Positions 17,601 through 25,587 of a stretch of 32,211 bases of DNA are shown here, one piece after another. The notes beneath the pieces were generated by a model. It saw only the letters and a program-made list of their open reading frames with translations. It was not told the origin of the DNA and made no database searches. Source of the DNA: an uncultured beta proteobacterium (GTDB taxonomy: Bacteria; Pseudomonadota; Gammaproteobacteria; Burkholderiales; Burkholderiaceae_C). Numbering within the stretch: the stretch's first letter is position 1; the number at the start of each line of letters is the position of its first letter. Location of the stretch: the NCBI GenBank assembly GCA_903822205.1, contig CAIJOK010000085.1, positions 1 through 32,211 on the forward strand, read 5' to 3'. Position numbers and translations under genes: made by a program.

Positions 17601-17916
17601 CCACGTTTTCAAGGGCATTTTGGTGATGCACGACATTGCGGTCAACATCGGCGGCCACCAAGGTGGCTACCGAGAACTGTTGTTCGCTGAGGACTTGCAG
17701 CATGTCTTTTTGCAAGGCGTGACTGCTGTACGTGGCCAATGACACCATGCCCAGCAAAAAAATACCCAGGGTAAAAACCGTGATGCGAGTTTGTAATGAG
17801 CGGCCACCGAACGCGCCCAAAGTGTGACTTAAGCTAGTACACCAGCCCCACAGCCGCCGCCCTACCATCGTCGCAGGCATCTGAATCACGTTGAAAATCC
17901 TGTGTGTAAACGACAT
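14662..17916 (-). CDS. Membrane Cache-HAMP-PAS-PAS-GGDEF-EAL c-di-GMP enzyme inside the hyp operon
   Basis: In this 1084-residue protein, a helix at about 45-65 and another at about 320-345 bracket a periplasmic dCache-type sensor. HAMP (DEIGRLIGSFNRLL), two PAS domains (about 405-525 and 530-650), GGDEF (about 660-825) and EAL (about 835-1075) follow. The GGDEF signature reads HLGGDKFVV, with Lys in place of Glu, so cyclase activity is doubtful. The EAL motif reads EVLVRW with the Glu kept, and DDFGTGYSSLSYLKRLP and an EGVE segment are intact, so c-di-GMP hydrolysis is likely. It starts five bases after hypA and ends 35 bases before hypB. The N-terminal half is a paralogue of the sensor at 29148-32180. 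Confidence 0.93.
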   Translation of the reverse strand: MSFTHRIFNVIQMPATMVGRRLWGWCTSLSHTLGAFGGRSLQTRITVFTLGIFLLGMVSLATYSSHALQKDMLQVLSEQQFSVATLVAADVDRNVVHHQNALENVAADVTPELLDNPAALKDALRQRHVVLSMFNGGVIAYRSDGLAIAEIPFAVGRVGTNYADRDYLIGALQNGKPTIGRPHWSRTRKFAEFVMSVPIRRADGLVIGALAGITNLTEPNFLDHYIGNRYGASGGYVLLAPQHHLMVTATDKRRILEALPALGLDPVNDQLWRGDEITVVLTAPQGQHVLASAKRVPVAGWVVAVVSPVEEALAPIRAMQARMMLATLMLTLLAGVLIWWLLRREMAPLLSTVQTLAGVTDLNQTLAPLPIWHQDEIGRLIGSFNRLLAHLAERSDALRDSENRFRTLIEWSPEATLVYREGRILYANPSAAMLFDPDPLHNMVGMFLLDLVAPESQNLVRLHLAQLSNQTGGLPQVSLKFFKFDGSIIDVDVQTTPVVYDGQQANYSLIRDITARKQIESELRIAAAAFESQQGTTVTDANRVILRVNQAFSRITGYSACEVVGKNPSLLASGRHDPSFYRTMWQRIDADGAWQGEIWNRRKNGEIYPEWLSISAVKDAANATTHYVATFFDISSRKNAEDHVRNLAFFDPLTQLPNRRLLQNRLAQAIVACSRHKRFGALLYIDLDHFKTINEVVGHLQGDLLLKSVAKRLQGCVRGDDTVAHLGGDKFVVLLEDLGTSAWQAVTQAENVADKIRTALHQDFPIASLQYHSSASIGITLFGDRQELSFEETLRRSELAMYQAKAQGRNTYCFFDPQMQRDVLARAAQEEDLRQAMQQQQFVLYYQAQVVGSAGRLIGAEVLVRWMHPQRGLVSPADFIPLAEDTGQILPLGQWVLETACQQLAQWASEPALAHLTLAVNVSAKQLQQTDFVARVQSVLERTGADPCRLKLELTESLLVKDVTTIIAKMTALKALGVGFSLDDFGTGYSSLSYLKRLPLDQLKIDQSFVKHILTDANDAAIAKMVIALAESLGLTVIAEGVEMEPQRDFLAHLGCHVYQGYFFGRPTPVADFEAYALAQPGDE

Positions 17917-17921
17917 ATTTG

Positions 17922-18263
17922 CTACAAAACTTCAAGCTCTTTCAGGCGCATTTTGGTGCCCCCGGTCACCTGCACTTGGCCACCGCCACACTGCGGACAG
18001 ATGCCAAATAACTCGGTGATGGCCACCGACGCAGCGCAGTCTGCACACCAGCCCACACCCGGCAGGGTCAGAATCTCAAGGCGTGCGCCCTGTGCCAGGG
18101 TGCCCCGGGCTACGGCATCAAAGCAAAACGCCATGGCCTGAGGCTCCACGCTGGACAACTGCCCGATCTCAAGCCACACGGTGGTGACCTGTGAAAACTT
18201 GTCACGGACGGCAGCATCGTCGATGATTTGCAGCAAGCCCTCGGCCAGTGAAAGTTCATGCAT
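17922..18263 (-). CDS. hypA: Hydrogenase maturation nickel chaperone
   Basis: This 113-residue protein begins MHELSL, where Met1-His2 is the nickel site. The zinc domain has CADC (73-76) and CPQC (89-92). It works with HypB in delivering nickel to [NiFe] hydrogenase. I chose the ATG at 18263 because the family requires MHE at the N-terminus; a TTG five codons upstream is less likely. No ribosome binding site is obvious. It is the first gene of the hypA - GGDEF/EAL - hypB - hypF series and lies 18 bases after a block of 10-base repeats. Confidence 0.96.
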   Translation of the reverse strand: MHELSLAEGLLQIIDDAAVRDKFSQVTTVWLEIGQLSSVEPQAMAFCFDAVARGTLAQGARLEILTLPGVGWCADCAASVAITELFGICPQCGGGQVQVTGGTKMRLKELEVL

Positions 18264-18280
18264 AACTGGGGAAATCAAAG

Positions 18281-18330
18281 GGCTTAAACAGGCCTAAACA
18301 GACTTAAACAGACTTAAACAGACTTAAACA
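18281..18330. repeat. Five 10-base tandem repeats upstream of hypA
   Basis: The units GGCTTAAACA, GGCCTAAACA and three of GACTTAAACA follow one another without gaps (consensus GRCYTAAACA). The spacing is close to one DNA turn, so every unit faces the same side of the helix. The block lies between the ffh stop and the hypA start and could bind a regulator or be a slippage-prone promoter element. Confidence 0.85.
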
Positions 18331-18375
18331 AGTTCAATCACAGAAGCAAAGAAGCCAAGGTGGGGACAAAACCCC

Positions 18376-19743
18376 TCATGGTCGCATCATGCCGCCCATC
18401 TTGCCAAAATTGCCCATGCTCCGCATCATCTTCATCAGGCCTGCGCCTTTGAGTTGCTTCATCATGGACTGCATTTGCAAAAACTCCTTGAGCAAACGGT
18501 TGACCTCTTGAACCTGTACACCCGAACCTGCGGCAATTCGACGTTTGCGTGTGGCCTTGATGATCTCGGGCCGCAGACGCTCTTTGGGGGTCATGCTGTG
18601 GATCATGCCCTGTTTGCGCCGGATGTCGCGGTCCACGCGCCCCATGTCGGCCAGAGATGCCTTGGCGGCCATCGCGGCAGGCAGTTTGTCCAGCATACTG
18701 GACAGCCCACCCATTTGTTGAACCTGCATGATTTGATCCAAAAAGTCGTTCATGTCAAAAGAACCGCCACTCTTGACCTTGGCGGCCAGTTTTTGGGCCG
18801 ACGCCATGTCCACGCCAGCGCTCACCTGCTCAACCAGCGCGACGATGTCGCCCATACCCAGAATGCGGCCTGCATGGCGTTTGGCATCAAAGACCTCCAG
18901 ACCGTCTAGTTTTTCGCTGATGCCGGCAAATTTGATGGGCACACCGGTCACGTGACGAACCGACAGGGCTGCCCCGCCCCGCGAATCACCGTCCAGCTTG
19001 GTCAGCACAATGCCTGTCAGCGGCAACACGTCCTTAAAAGCCCTGGCCGTATTGGCGGCATCCTGGCCTTGCATGGCATCGACGACCAACAGGGTTTCAA
19101 CGGGACAGAGGGCTTCGTGCAGGTGCTTGATCTCAGCCATCAAGTCAGCATCAATGGCCAGTCTGCCGGCGGTATCGACCAGCAAAACGTCAAAGTAATG
19201 CCTGCGAGCAAAGTCCAGTGCAGCCAAGGCAATGTCGATGGGTTTTTGGTCGCAGGTGCTGGCAAACCACTGTGCGCCGGCCTGTGCTGTCACGGTCTTT
19301 AACTGTTCGATGGCGGCCGGACGATAAACGTCACCGGAGACGGTTAATACCTTTTTGTGGCGTTTTTCGATCAAATATTTGGCCAGTTTGGCCGCAGTGG
19401 TGGTCTTGCCGGTGCCTTGCAGACCCGCCATCAGGATGACGGCAGGGGGCTGCGTGGCCAGATCGATGTCGGCCACATCCGCCCCCATGGTTTGCGCCAG
19501 CTCGTCGTGAACGATGCCCACCAATGCCTGCCCAGGCGTTAGCGAGCCAACCACCGCCTGGCCCATGGCCTGAGTGCGCACCCGGTCGATCAAATCACGC
19601 ACCACGGGCAGGGCCACGTCGGCCTCAAGCAGGGCCATGCGAATCTCGCGCAGCATATCGGCTACGTTGGACTCGGTGATGCGGGCTTGACCGCGAAGGG
19701 TCTTGACCAGTTGCGTGAGTTTGTCGGCAAGGGTTGAAGACAT
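18376..19743 (-). CDS. ffh: Signal recognition particle GTPase
   Basis: This 455-residue protein binds signal sequences and 4.5S RNA to target proteins to the inner membrane. The N domain begins MSSTLADKLTQLVKTLRGQA. The G domain has GLQGTGKTTTAAKL at 107-120, a DTAGR motif, TKLDGDSRGGAAL and a GISEKLDGLEVF segment. The C-terminal M domain is methionine-rich (GGLSSMLDKLP ... MKQLKGAGLMKMMRSM). I chose the ATG at 19743 because the longer frame to 19800 adds residues not found in Ffh. It is divergent from the cytochrome-assembly-type gene, 227 bases apart. Confidence 0.97.
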   Translation of the reverse strand: MSSTLADKLTQLVKTLRGQARITESNVADMLREIRMALLEADVALPVVRDLIDRVRTQAMGQAVVGSLTPGQALVGIVHDELAQTMGADVADIDLATQPPAVILMAGLQGTGKTTTAAKLAKYLIEKRHKKVLTVSGDVYRPAAIEQLKTVTAQAGAQWFASTCDQKPIDIALAALDFARRHYFDVLLVDTAGRLAIDADLMAEIKHLHEALCPVETLLVVDAMQGQDAANTARAFKDVLPLTGIVLTKLDGDSRGGAALSVRHVTGVPIKFAGISEKLDGLEVFDAKRHAGRILGMGDIVALVEQVSAGVDMASAQKLAAKVKSGGSFDMNDFLDQIMQVQQMGGLSSMLDKLPAAMAAKASLADMGRVDRDIRRKQGMIHSMTPKERLRPEIIKATRKRRIAAGSGVQVQEVNRLLKEFLQMQSMMKQLKGAGLMKMMRSMGNFGKMGGMMRP

Positions 19744-19798
19744 GGTAAGAATGGACGCAAAAAAAAATGCCAAAAATGCTGGGCAGAAGCGCCTGAAC

Positions 19799-19834
19799 AC
19801 AAGGAAGCATACAAGGAAGCATACAAGGAAGCAT
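19799..19834. repeat. Three 12-base tandem repeats upstream of ffh
   Basis: ACAAGGAAGCAT occurs three times in a row, followed by a partial CAAGGA. The block lies 55 bases upstream of the ffh start within the divergent intergenic region. Read on the minus strand it would be in the ffh leader or promoter. Confidence 0.85.
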
Positions 19835-19970
19835 CAAGGATGTTTGAGCGGACAGTGCATGAAAGGTCATACCCGTCAAACAGAGGCCATGGCTGTGGCG
19901 TGATACCGTTTGGACACCAGGATGCAGGGTTCCATGGCCTATTTGATGCCAATACCGCTAAACTGTGCAG

Positions 19971-20774
19971 ATGATTCTAGCCAGTGCATCACCGTTGTCT
20001 ATGGCCCTGACGTGCGCAACAGCCGCTGCGTACCTGGCTCTGACCGCAGCAGCCGTGCGCAAGCACCCACAGCAGATGGGGTGGGTCGTGGGTACAGTCT
20101 GTGTGTTGCATGGCGCTCTGCTGGCTCTGGGCCTGTTGGGCCAGGTACCCCGTTTTGGCTTTGCACCGGCCTTGTCGGTCACCGCCTGGCTGGTGGCATG
20201 GGTCTATGCCCTGGAGTGGCATTTTTATCCCCAGTTGCAAATGCCCCGTCTGGTGTCCTGGGCCGGAATGTTCACGGTGGTGCTGGCCTTGGTCTTTCCG
20301 GGCCATGTGCTCTCGGCCAGTGCCTCAGCGTGGCTGCCACTGCACTTGGCCTTGGGCATCGCATCGTATGGCCTGATCGCCGTTGCCGTGCTTCACGCCT
20401 GGCTGATGACCCAAGCCGAAGGCCGCATCCGGGGTGCAGCCCAGTCGCTGACCGGTCTGCCTTTGCTGACCATGGAGCGTTTGATTTTCAGGTTTGTGGG
20501 TGTTGGCTTTGGACTGCTGTCTGCTACCTTGCTGGCCGGTTTTTTATTTGGCAACCACCTGTATGGTGCGGGTCACGCCATCCGGTGGGACCATAAAACA
20601 GCGTTTTCGCTTCTGTCCTGGCTCACTTTTGCCGTGCTGATCGTGGGCCGATTGCGCTTTGGGTGGCGGGGTCGCCTGGCCATTCGTGTGCTTTACGTGG
20701 GGTCAGGTCTCTTGCTGCTGGCCTATGCCGGGTCACGCTTTGTCCTCGAGATCGTGCTGGGACGCAGCAATTGA
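19971..20774 (+). CDS. Cytochrome c assembly-type multi-pass membrane protein (YpjD/CcsA-related)
   Basis: This 267-residue protein has about eight hydrophobic helices. It has the CcsA-like pattern: a conserved HLALGIASYGLIAVAVLHAW segment, WDHKTAFSLLSWLTFAVLI, and RLAIRVLYVGSGLLLLAYAG near the end. Family members are inner-membrane proteins linked to haem handling or cytochrome c assembly; the exact role is not settled. I use the ATG at 19971; a GTG six bases earlier is also possible. The pairing with ffh on one side and pilSR on the other matches Burkholderiales. Its stop overlaps a possible TTG start of pilS. Confidence 0.85.
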   Translation: MILASASPLSMALTCATAAAYLALTAAAVRKHPQQMGWVVGTVCVLHGALLALGLLGQVPRFGFAPALSVTAWLVAWVYALEWHFYPQLQMPRLVSWAGMFTVVLALVFPGHVLSASASAWLPLHLALGIASYGLIAVAVLHAWLMTQAEGRIRGAAQSLTGLPLLTMERLIFRFVGVGFGLLSATLLAGFLFGNHLYGAGHAIRWDHKTAFSLLSWLTFAVLIVGRLRFGWRGRLAIRVLYVGSGLLLLAYAGSRFVLEIVLGRSN

Positions 20775-20776
20775 CG

Positions 20777-22516
20777 GTGTCTGACGAAGCCTGTCGGCTT
20801 GGCCCGCCCAGAACGGGGCCAGATCGCCTGAACAAGCCGCAAGAGTTTGAAAGGATTTGGCGTGCCTTCATGACGGCACGCGCCACACTGGGCCTGGTTC
20901 TGCTGCTGCTACAGGTCTGGCTTTTTTGGATGGCCGCCCCCCAAAGCAGTACGCCTTTGCTGATCAGCGCGGCCTACCTGGTGGTCGCCGTGGGTGTGCG
21001 GTTTTTGACACCGCCGCAGCAGTTTGGCAATACCCTGGATGCCAAATGGGTCAGGACAGTCGGAGTGGATGTGCTGGTGTTTGCCACCTTGCAAGCCATG
21101 CAGGGCGGCAGCATCAACTATGCGCCCTTGTTGGCCCTGCCTGTGTTGATGGCCTCCATTTTGGGTTCTTTGCTGATGGCACTGGGGTCTGCCGCCTGCG
21201 TCACCCTGTGGCTGTTTGCCTATGCCGGCTGGATGTCCTTTCATGCCCCCTGGGATGCCACCTCGTATTTTTTGCAGGCGGCGCTGGCCGGCGCAGGTTG
21301 TTTTGCCATTTCATTTGTAGCCAGCCAGTTGGCCACCCGTCTGGCCAGCGTTGAACTGACGGCACAGCGCAGTCAATTGGCGGCTACCGTGCAGCGTCAG
21401 GTCAATGAGCTGGTGATCGCATCCCTGACCGAAGGCATTCTGGTGGTCGATGGGCACGGTCTGATCCGATCGGCCAACCCTGCCGCCCACCTGCTGCTTG
21501 ACACACAGGGTGGCCCCGTGAACAGGCCAATCGATTTAACCGACCGGCCCGGCTGGCACAGTCTGTGCGGTCTGGTCCGCGACAGCTTTGCCAGTCAGTG
21601 CCCACAGCAAGAGGACATCACCATCCGCCACGAAGGCCAAGGTCCAAGGCCCCTGCTGGTGCGCACCCAACTGACAGACCCCCTTGACTTGGACGCACCC
21701 GGCCTGTGCGTGGTCTTTTTGCAGGATCAACGTGAAATGCAGGCCAAAATGCGAACCGACAAGCTGGCCAGCATGGGCCGTATGTCCGCTGCTGTGGCCC
21801 ATGAAATCCGCAACCCCCTGGCGGCCATCGTGCAGGCCAACGCCCTGCTGTCAGAGGATCTGTCTGACCCCATCGGGCAACAACTGACCCAAATGGTGCA
21901 ACAAAACGCCCACCGGATCGAAAAAATTGTCCACGACATCCTTAACCTGTCGCATTCGCCGTCCCCCCACGGCAACCGTACAGGACGCAAGATGGACTTG
22001 AATGAAGCCATTCCCAGAATTTGCCGCGATTGGCAAAGCCAAAACACCCACCCTGACGACCTTTTGGTGGCATTGCCCGCAGGCAGGCATTGGGTTTGGT
22101 TTGATCCGGAATGTTTGCACCGTGTTTTGGTCAATCTGCTGGACAACGCCCACCGCTACGCCAGTCACCGGCCTGCCTGCATTCAGGTTGACGCAGATGT
22201 CTTGCGGCCCACCGCCGGCACAGGACAGCCCTGCGTCAATGTCCGTGTCTGGAGTGACTCAGGCCCGCTGGAGCCTTCGGTGGAGCAGCACCTGTTTGAG
22301 CCTTTTTTTTCATCCGAGATCCGATCCACCGGACTGGGACTTTATATTTGCCGCGAGCTATGCGACAGTCTGTATGCCACCATTGCCTATGATCGCAATA
22401 CACGCCCCATCAAGGGCCAGCAGGTGGCCGGCAATGAGTTTTGCATCACATTCAAAATGCCGGATGACAGGCCAGCCCGGGCCTATCTCACTGAGTCACT
22501 GAGGAATCAAGCTTGA
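20777..22516 (+). CDS. pilS: PilS-type sensor histidine kinase (type IV pilus regulation)
   Basis: This is an inner-membrane histidine kinase of about 579 residues. An N-terminal FERIWRAFMTARATLGLVLL region leads into about six transmembrane helices (to about residue 190). A PAS-like segment follows (SLTEGILVVDGHGLIRSANP). The HisKA H-box VAHEIRNPLAAIVQANALLS has its phospho-acceptor near residue 341. The ATPase domain has LVNLLDNAHRYA and a TGLGLYICREL G-box. It should phosphorylate PilR. The start is uncertain: GTG 20777 or TTG 20771, with an ATG at 20870 as a shorter alternative that would remove a conserved stretch. Its stop overlaps the pilR start. Confidence 0.9.
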   Translation: MSDEACRLGPPRTGPDRLNKPQEFERIWRAFMTARATLGLVLLLLQVWLFWMAAPQSSTPLLISAAYLVVAVGVRFLTPPQQFGNTLDAKWVRTVGVDVLVFATLQAMQGGSINYAPLLALPVLMASILGSLLMALGSAACVTLWLFAYAGWMSFHAPWDATSYFLQAALAGAGCFAISFVASQLATRLASVELTAQRSQLAATVQRQVNELVIASLTEGILVVDGHGLIRSANPAAHLLLDTQGGPVNRPIDLTDRPGWHSLCGLVRDSFASQCPQQEDITIRHEGQGPRPLLVRTQLTDPLDLDAPGLCVVFLQDQREMQAKMRTDKLASMGRMSAAVAHEIRNPLAAIVQANALLSEDLSDPIGQQLTQMVQQNAHRIEKIVHDILNLSHSPSPHGNRTGRKMDLNEAIPRICRDWQSQNTHPDDLLVALPAGRHWVWFDPECLHRVLVNLLDNAHRYASHRPACIQVDADVLRPTAGTGQPCVNVRVWSDSGPLEPSVEQHLFEPFFSSEIRSTGLGLYICRELCDSLYATIAYDRNTRPIKGQQVAGNEFCITFKMPDDRPARAYLTESLRNQA

Positions 22517-24000
22517 ATACCCGCAACATTCGCATTCTGGTGGTCGATGATGAGCCAGACTTGTGTACGCTCTACGAGCTGACGCTGTTGCGCGAGGGTT
22601 ATCAGGTGGACATTGCCGCAGACCTGCACAAAGCCCGCGCCTGGCTGGCATCCAGGGCTTATGACGCAGTCGTGACGGACATGCGACTGCCTGATGGTCT
22701 GGGCATGTCGCTGATCACCGACATCAAAGCCCAGCAACGCCCTGAGCGCTGCATCGTCATCACGGCCTATGGATCAACCGACAACGCCGTGCAGGCCCTT
22801 AAGGCTGGCGCATTTGACTATCTGACCAAGCCCGTCGATATCAAACAGTTTCGTTCCGTGATCGCATCCGCCGTGCAAAGTCCTGCTGCGTTGGCCGCTG
22901 CCGTGCCCGTACCGCCGCAGGCCTGCTATGCCGCTACGCGGACCACCGGCCTACAGGCCTTGGCCAGACTGGTTGGAGATTCAGCCTGCATGTGCGCTGT
23001 TCGTGACCGCATTCTCAAAATTGCGCCCAGCATGGCACCGGTGATGGTCACCGGAGAGTCAGGTACGGGCAAAGAACTGGTGGCCCATGCCATCCACACC
23101 AACAGCCACCGCGCTGCCGGCGCGTGGGTGGCGGTCAATTGCGGAGCCATCCCTGAGAACCTGTTGGAGGCCGAATTTTTTGGTGCCAAAAAAGGAGCTT
23201 ACACGGGGGCCGGTCAGGATCGTGCGGGGTTTTTTCAGGCAGCAGGGGGCGGCACTTTGTTTTTGGATGAAATCGGTGACTTGCCATTGGCCATGCAGTC
23301 CAAACTGTTGCGTGCCATTCAGGAGCGACGGGTGCGTCCGTTGGGCTCTACCCGGGAAGAGCCGGTGGACGTTCGCATCATCAGCGCTACCCATAAAAAC
23401 CTGGCCGCCGAGGTGCAAGCCGGCAGATTCAGGCAAGACTTGTATTACCGCCTTAACGTGATCGACTTGGTGATCGCCCCACTGCGTGAACGCACCGAAG
23501 ACCTGGCCGCATTGTGTGAGGCGCTGCTCACGCGGATCGCCAAAGAGTCTGGCTTGCCGCCTCCCACCGTCACACCCGCCATGGTGGATCAACTCTCGCA
23601 ACTGAGCCTTCGGGGCAATGTGCGCGAACTTGAAAACCTGCTGCACCGCGCCATGGCCTTGGGCGACAGTCACAACCTGGCGTTGGATGCCTCTGACCGG
23701 CTACCGCCCAGGGCAATACCACCTGACCTACCACAGACAGCGGTCTGTGCCCCTGACCCGGTTGTAGCGCCAGACCACCCCGTGTCGGGCATACCCGATA
23801 CGCCGATTCCAGATGACTTGCAAGCTTATCTGGATGACCAGGAACGCAGCATCCTGGTACGTGCACTGCAAGAGACGGGCTTTAACCGTACCGCCACCGC
23901 CGCACGGCTGGGCCTAAGTTTGCGCCAGATACGCTACCGGATAGCGCGTCTTGCCATCCAGACCCCCCACACGGGTGACAGCAGCTTTGGCCCTGACTAA
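22513..24000 (+). CDS. pilR: PilR-type sigma-54-dependent response regulator
   Basis: This 495-residue activator of sigma-54 promoters typically controls pilin transcription. The receiver domain has the acidic pair DDE at 12-14, phospho-acceptor D56 in TDMRLPDG, and a LTKPVD lysine. The AAA+ domain has GESGTGKE at about 181-188, the sigma-54 contact loop as GAYTGA (GAFTGA in most members) near 229, and GGTLFLDEIGDLP. The C-terminal Fis-type helix-turn-helix is LQETGFNRTATAARLGLSLR. The start is TTG at 22513 with GAGGA seven bases upstream, overlapping the pilS stop by four bases. Confidence 0.94.
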   Translation: MNTRNIRILVVDDEPDLCTLYELTLLREGYQVDIAADLHKARAWLASRAYDAVVTDMRLPDGLGMSLITDIKAQQRPERCIVITAYGSTDNAVQALKAGAFDYLTKPVDIKQFRSVIASAVQSPAALAAAVPVPPQACYAATRTTGLQALARLVGDSACMCAVRDRILKIAPSMAPVMVTGESGTGKELVAHAIHTNSHRAAGAWVAVNCGAIPENLLEAEFFGAKKGAYTGAGQDRAGFFQAAGGGTLFLDEIGDLPLAMQSKLLRAIQERRVRPLGSTREEPVDVRIISATHKNLAAEVQAGRFRQDLYYRLNVIDLVIAPLRERTEDLAALCEALLTRIAKESGLPPPTVTPAMVDQLSQLSLRGNVRELENLLHRAMALGDSHNLALDASDRLPPRAIPPDLPQTAVCAPDPVVAPDHPVSGIPDTPIPDDLQAYLDDQERSILVRALQETGFNRTATAARLGLSLRQIRYRIARLAIQTPHTGDSSFGPD

Positions 24001-24592
24001 CCCTTCTGCCTGGCCACAGCGCACCCTGTGGTCCCGGGGCTGGTACCGGTTTGCCACCCCTCTGCCATCGCCCAACTTTGGTGCCAGACCGCCTGGACTG
24101 CCGGTCGATTTGATCGTCCTGCACTGCATCAGTCTGCCGCCTGGCCACTATGGCGGACATGAAGTGCAAGATTTTTTTACCAACCGGTTGGACTGGGGCG
24201 CTCACCCGTGGTTTCACAATATTCGCAGCCAGATGGTTTCGGCTCACTTTTATATCCGTCGCACCGGTGAACTGTGGCAGTTTGTCAGTGGCGATGACCG
24301 CGCTTGGCACGCCGGGGTGTCTTGCTACCTAGGCCGCGCCAATTGCAATGACCACAGCATCGGGGTCGAGCTGGAGGGCCTGCCAACTGCTCCCTTTGAG
24401 GCAGCGCAATACGACACCTTGAACGCATTGTGTTCAGCGTTGATGCAGCACTACCCCATCGCCCACGTAGCCGGTCACGAGCACATTGCGCCTGGCCGCA
24501 AGACCGACCCCGGCACAGGCTTTGACTGGCGACGCATGCAAAATGGGCTGGCCTTACGGTCCGAGTGTCTGCCCCCTGCCGTTCGCTCCTAA
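23975..24592 (+). CDS. ampD: 1,6-anhydro-N-acetylmuramyl-L-alanine amidase
   Basis: This zinc amidase of about 205 residues acts in cytosolic cell-wall recycling. The zinc ligands are visible: His in VLHCISLPP, and His and Asp in AGHEHIAPGRKTDPG. Other family segments are NFGARP, QMVSAHFYIRRTGELWQFV, RAWHAGVS and NDHSIGVELEG. There is no signal peptide, in keeping with AmpD. The gene starts inside the pilR end. GTG 23975 or TTG 23987 are possible starts and neither has a clear ribosome binding site. Confidence 0.93.
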   Translation: MTAALALTNPSAWPQRTLWSRGWYRFATPLPSPNFGARPPGLPVDLIVLHCISLPPGHYGGHEVQDFFTNRLDWGAHPWFHNIRSQMVSAHFYIRRTGELWQFVSGDDRAWHAGVSCYLGRANCNDHSIGVELEGLPTAPFEAAQYDTLNALCSALMQHYPIAHVAGHEHIAPGRKTDPGTGFDWRRMQNGLALRSECLPPAVRS

Positions 24593-24601
24593 ATTGATCA
24601 T

Positions 24602-24607
24602 TACAAT
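24602..24607 (+). promoter_or_regulatory. Candidate -10 box for the rpsP operon
   Basis: TACAAT lies just after the ampD stop and about 118 bases upstream of rpsP. The -35 region is weak (CCGTTC at the matching distance). It is proposed only because a promoter is expected in this gap. Confidence 0.25.
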
Positions 24608-24724
24608 CAAAGCCTGCCCATGCAGACCTGCATGGCATGTGTGGTCTGTTTCAAGGGCCTTCTCAATGGCCCGATCACATTCTCATCTCTACGGCGGTCA
24701 AACGCCCATCCCCAAGGACAAACT

Positions 24725-24994
24725 ATGGTCGTCATTCGACTCGCCCGTGGCGGCGCTAAGGCTCGCCCGTTTTTTAACATTGTTGTGGCCGACAAACGCA
24801 CTCGCCGCGATGGTCACTTTATTGAGCGCATTGGTTTTTATAACCCCATCGCCACCGCCACAGAGGAACGCGTTCGTCTGGCCCAGGACCGCCTGACCTA
24901 CTGGAAGAGTGTCGGTGCCCAGGCATCCCCCACGGTAGAGCGTCTGGTCAAACAAGTTGCCGTCACCCAAGCCCCCGTTGCGCAAGCCGCCTGA
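24725..24994 (+). CDS. rpsP: 30S ribosomal protein S16
   Basis: This 89-residue small-subunit protein begins [20 protein letters not shown] and continues with [40 protein letters not shown] and a short Ala/Val-rich tail. AAGGA lies five bases before the ATG. It is the first gene of rpsP-rimM-trmD. Confidence 0.97.
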   Translation: MVVIRLARGGAKARPFFNIVVADKRTRRDGHFIERIGFYNPIATATEERVRLAQDRLTYWKSVGAQASPTVERLVKQVAVTQAPVAQAA

Positions 24995-25003
24995 TTTTTG
25001 ACC

Positions 25004-25585
25004 ATGCTCCCTGGCCTGGTGGCAGCAGACCTGCCTGCCGATGCCGTTGAGGTTGCCTGTATTGCCGACGCTTTTGGTGTCAAGGGCTGGTTCAAGGTTC
25101 ATCCTTACAGCGCAGACCCCCAGGCTATTTTCTCTTCCAAACAATGGTTTTTAATGTCCGCCATTCGCGGGCCGGCAGCCTTTGACGGTGTCGTTCAAGT
25201 CGTCATCAGCGACATTCGGCATCACGCTGATGCCGTCGTTGCACACACCCATGGCATCGATGACAGGGACACTGCCACAGCCCTGCGCGGTGTGCGTGTT
25301 TTTATTTCACGGGCCAACTTTCCATCGGTTCAAAAAGACGAGTATTACTGGGTTGATCTGATCGGTTTGTCCATCATCAACCGCCAGGGGCAGGCACTGG
25401 GGGTGGTTCGTGACCTGCTCTGTAGCGGTCCGCAGTCCGTCCTGGTGATCGATGATGTTTGCGGCGCACAAACAAACCACACCGCACCCAGCGTTGAGCG
25501 TTTGATTCCATTTGTGTCGGCCTATATCGACGACGTTGATTTGGCATCAAAACGCATCACTGTGGACTGGCAGGCCGATGATTAG
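25004..25585 (+). CDS. rimM: Ribosome maturation factor RimM
   Basis: This 193-residue factor is for 16S rRNA processing and 30S head assembly, and it binds S19. The N-terminal domain has VACIADAFGVKGWFKVHPYS; the C-terminal PRC-barrel begins at DEYYWVDLIGLSI and ends with LIPFVSAYIDDVDLASKRIT. I chose the ATG at 25004, nine bases after the rpsP stop; a TTG at 24998 is possible. trmD starts two bases after its stop. Confidence 0.96.
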   Translation: MLPGLVAADLPADAVEVACIADAFGVKGWFKVHPYSADPQAIFSSKQWFLMSAIRGPAAFDGVVQVVISDIRHHADAVVAHTHGIDDRDTATALRGVRVFISRANFPSVQKDEYYWVDLIGLSIINRQGQALGVVRDLLCSGPQSVLVIDDVCGAQTNHTAPSVERLIPFVSAYIDDVDLASKRITVDWQADD

Positions 25586-25587
25586 AC

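Noticed and set aside
18281-18330. CRISPR-like repeat array
   Set aside because: The 10-base units are contiguous without spacers and no cas genes are present.
18361-18374. Terminator hairpin after ffh (GGGG-TTTTGT-CCCC on the minus strand)
   Set aside because: Only four pairs and no T-run after the stem.
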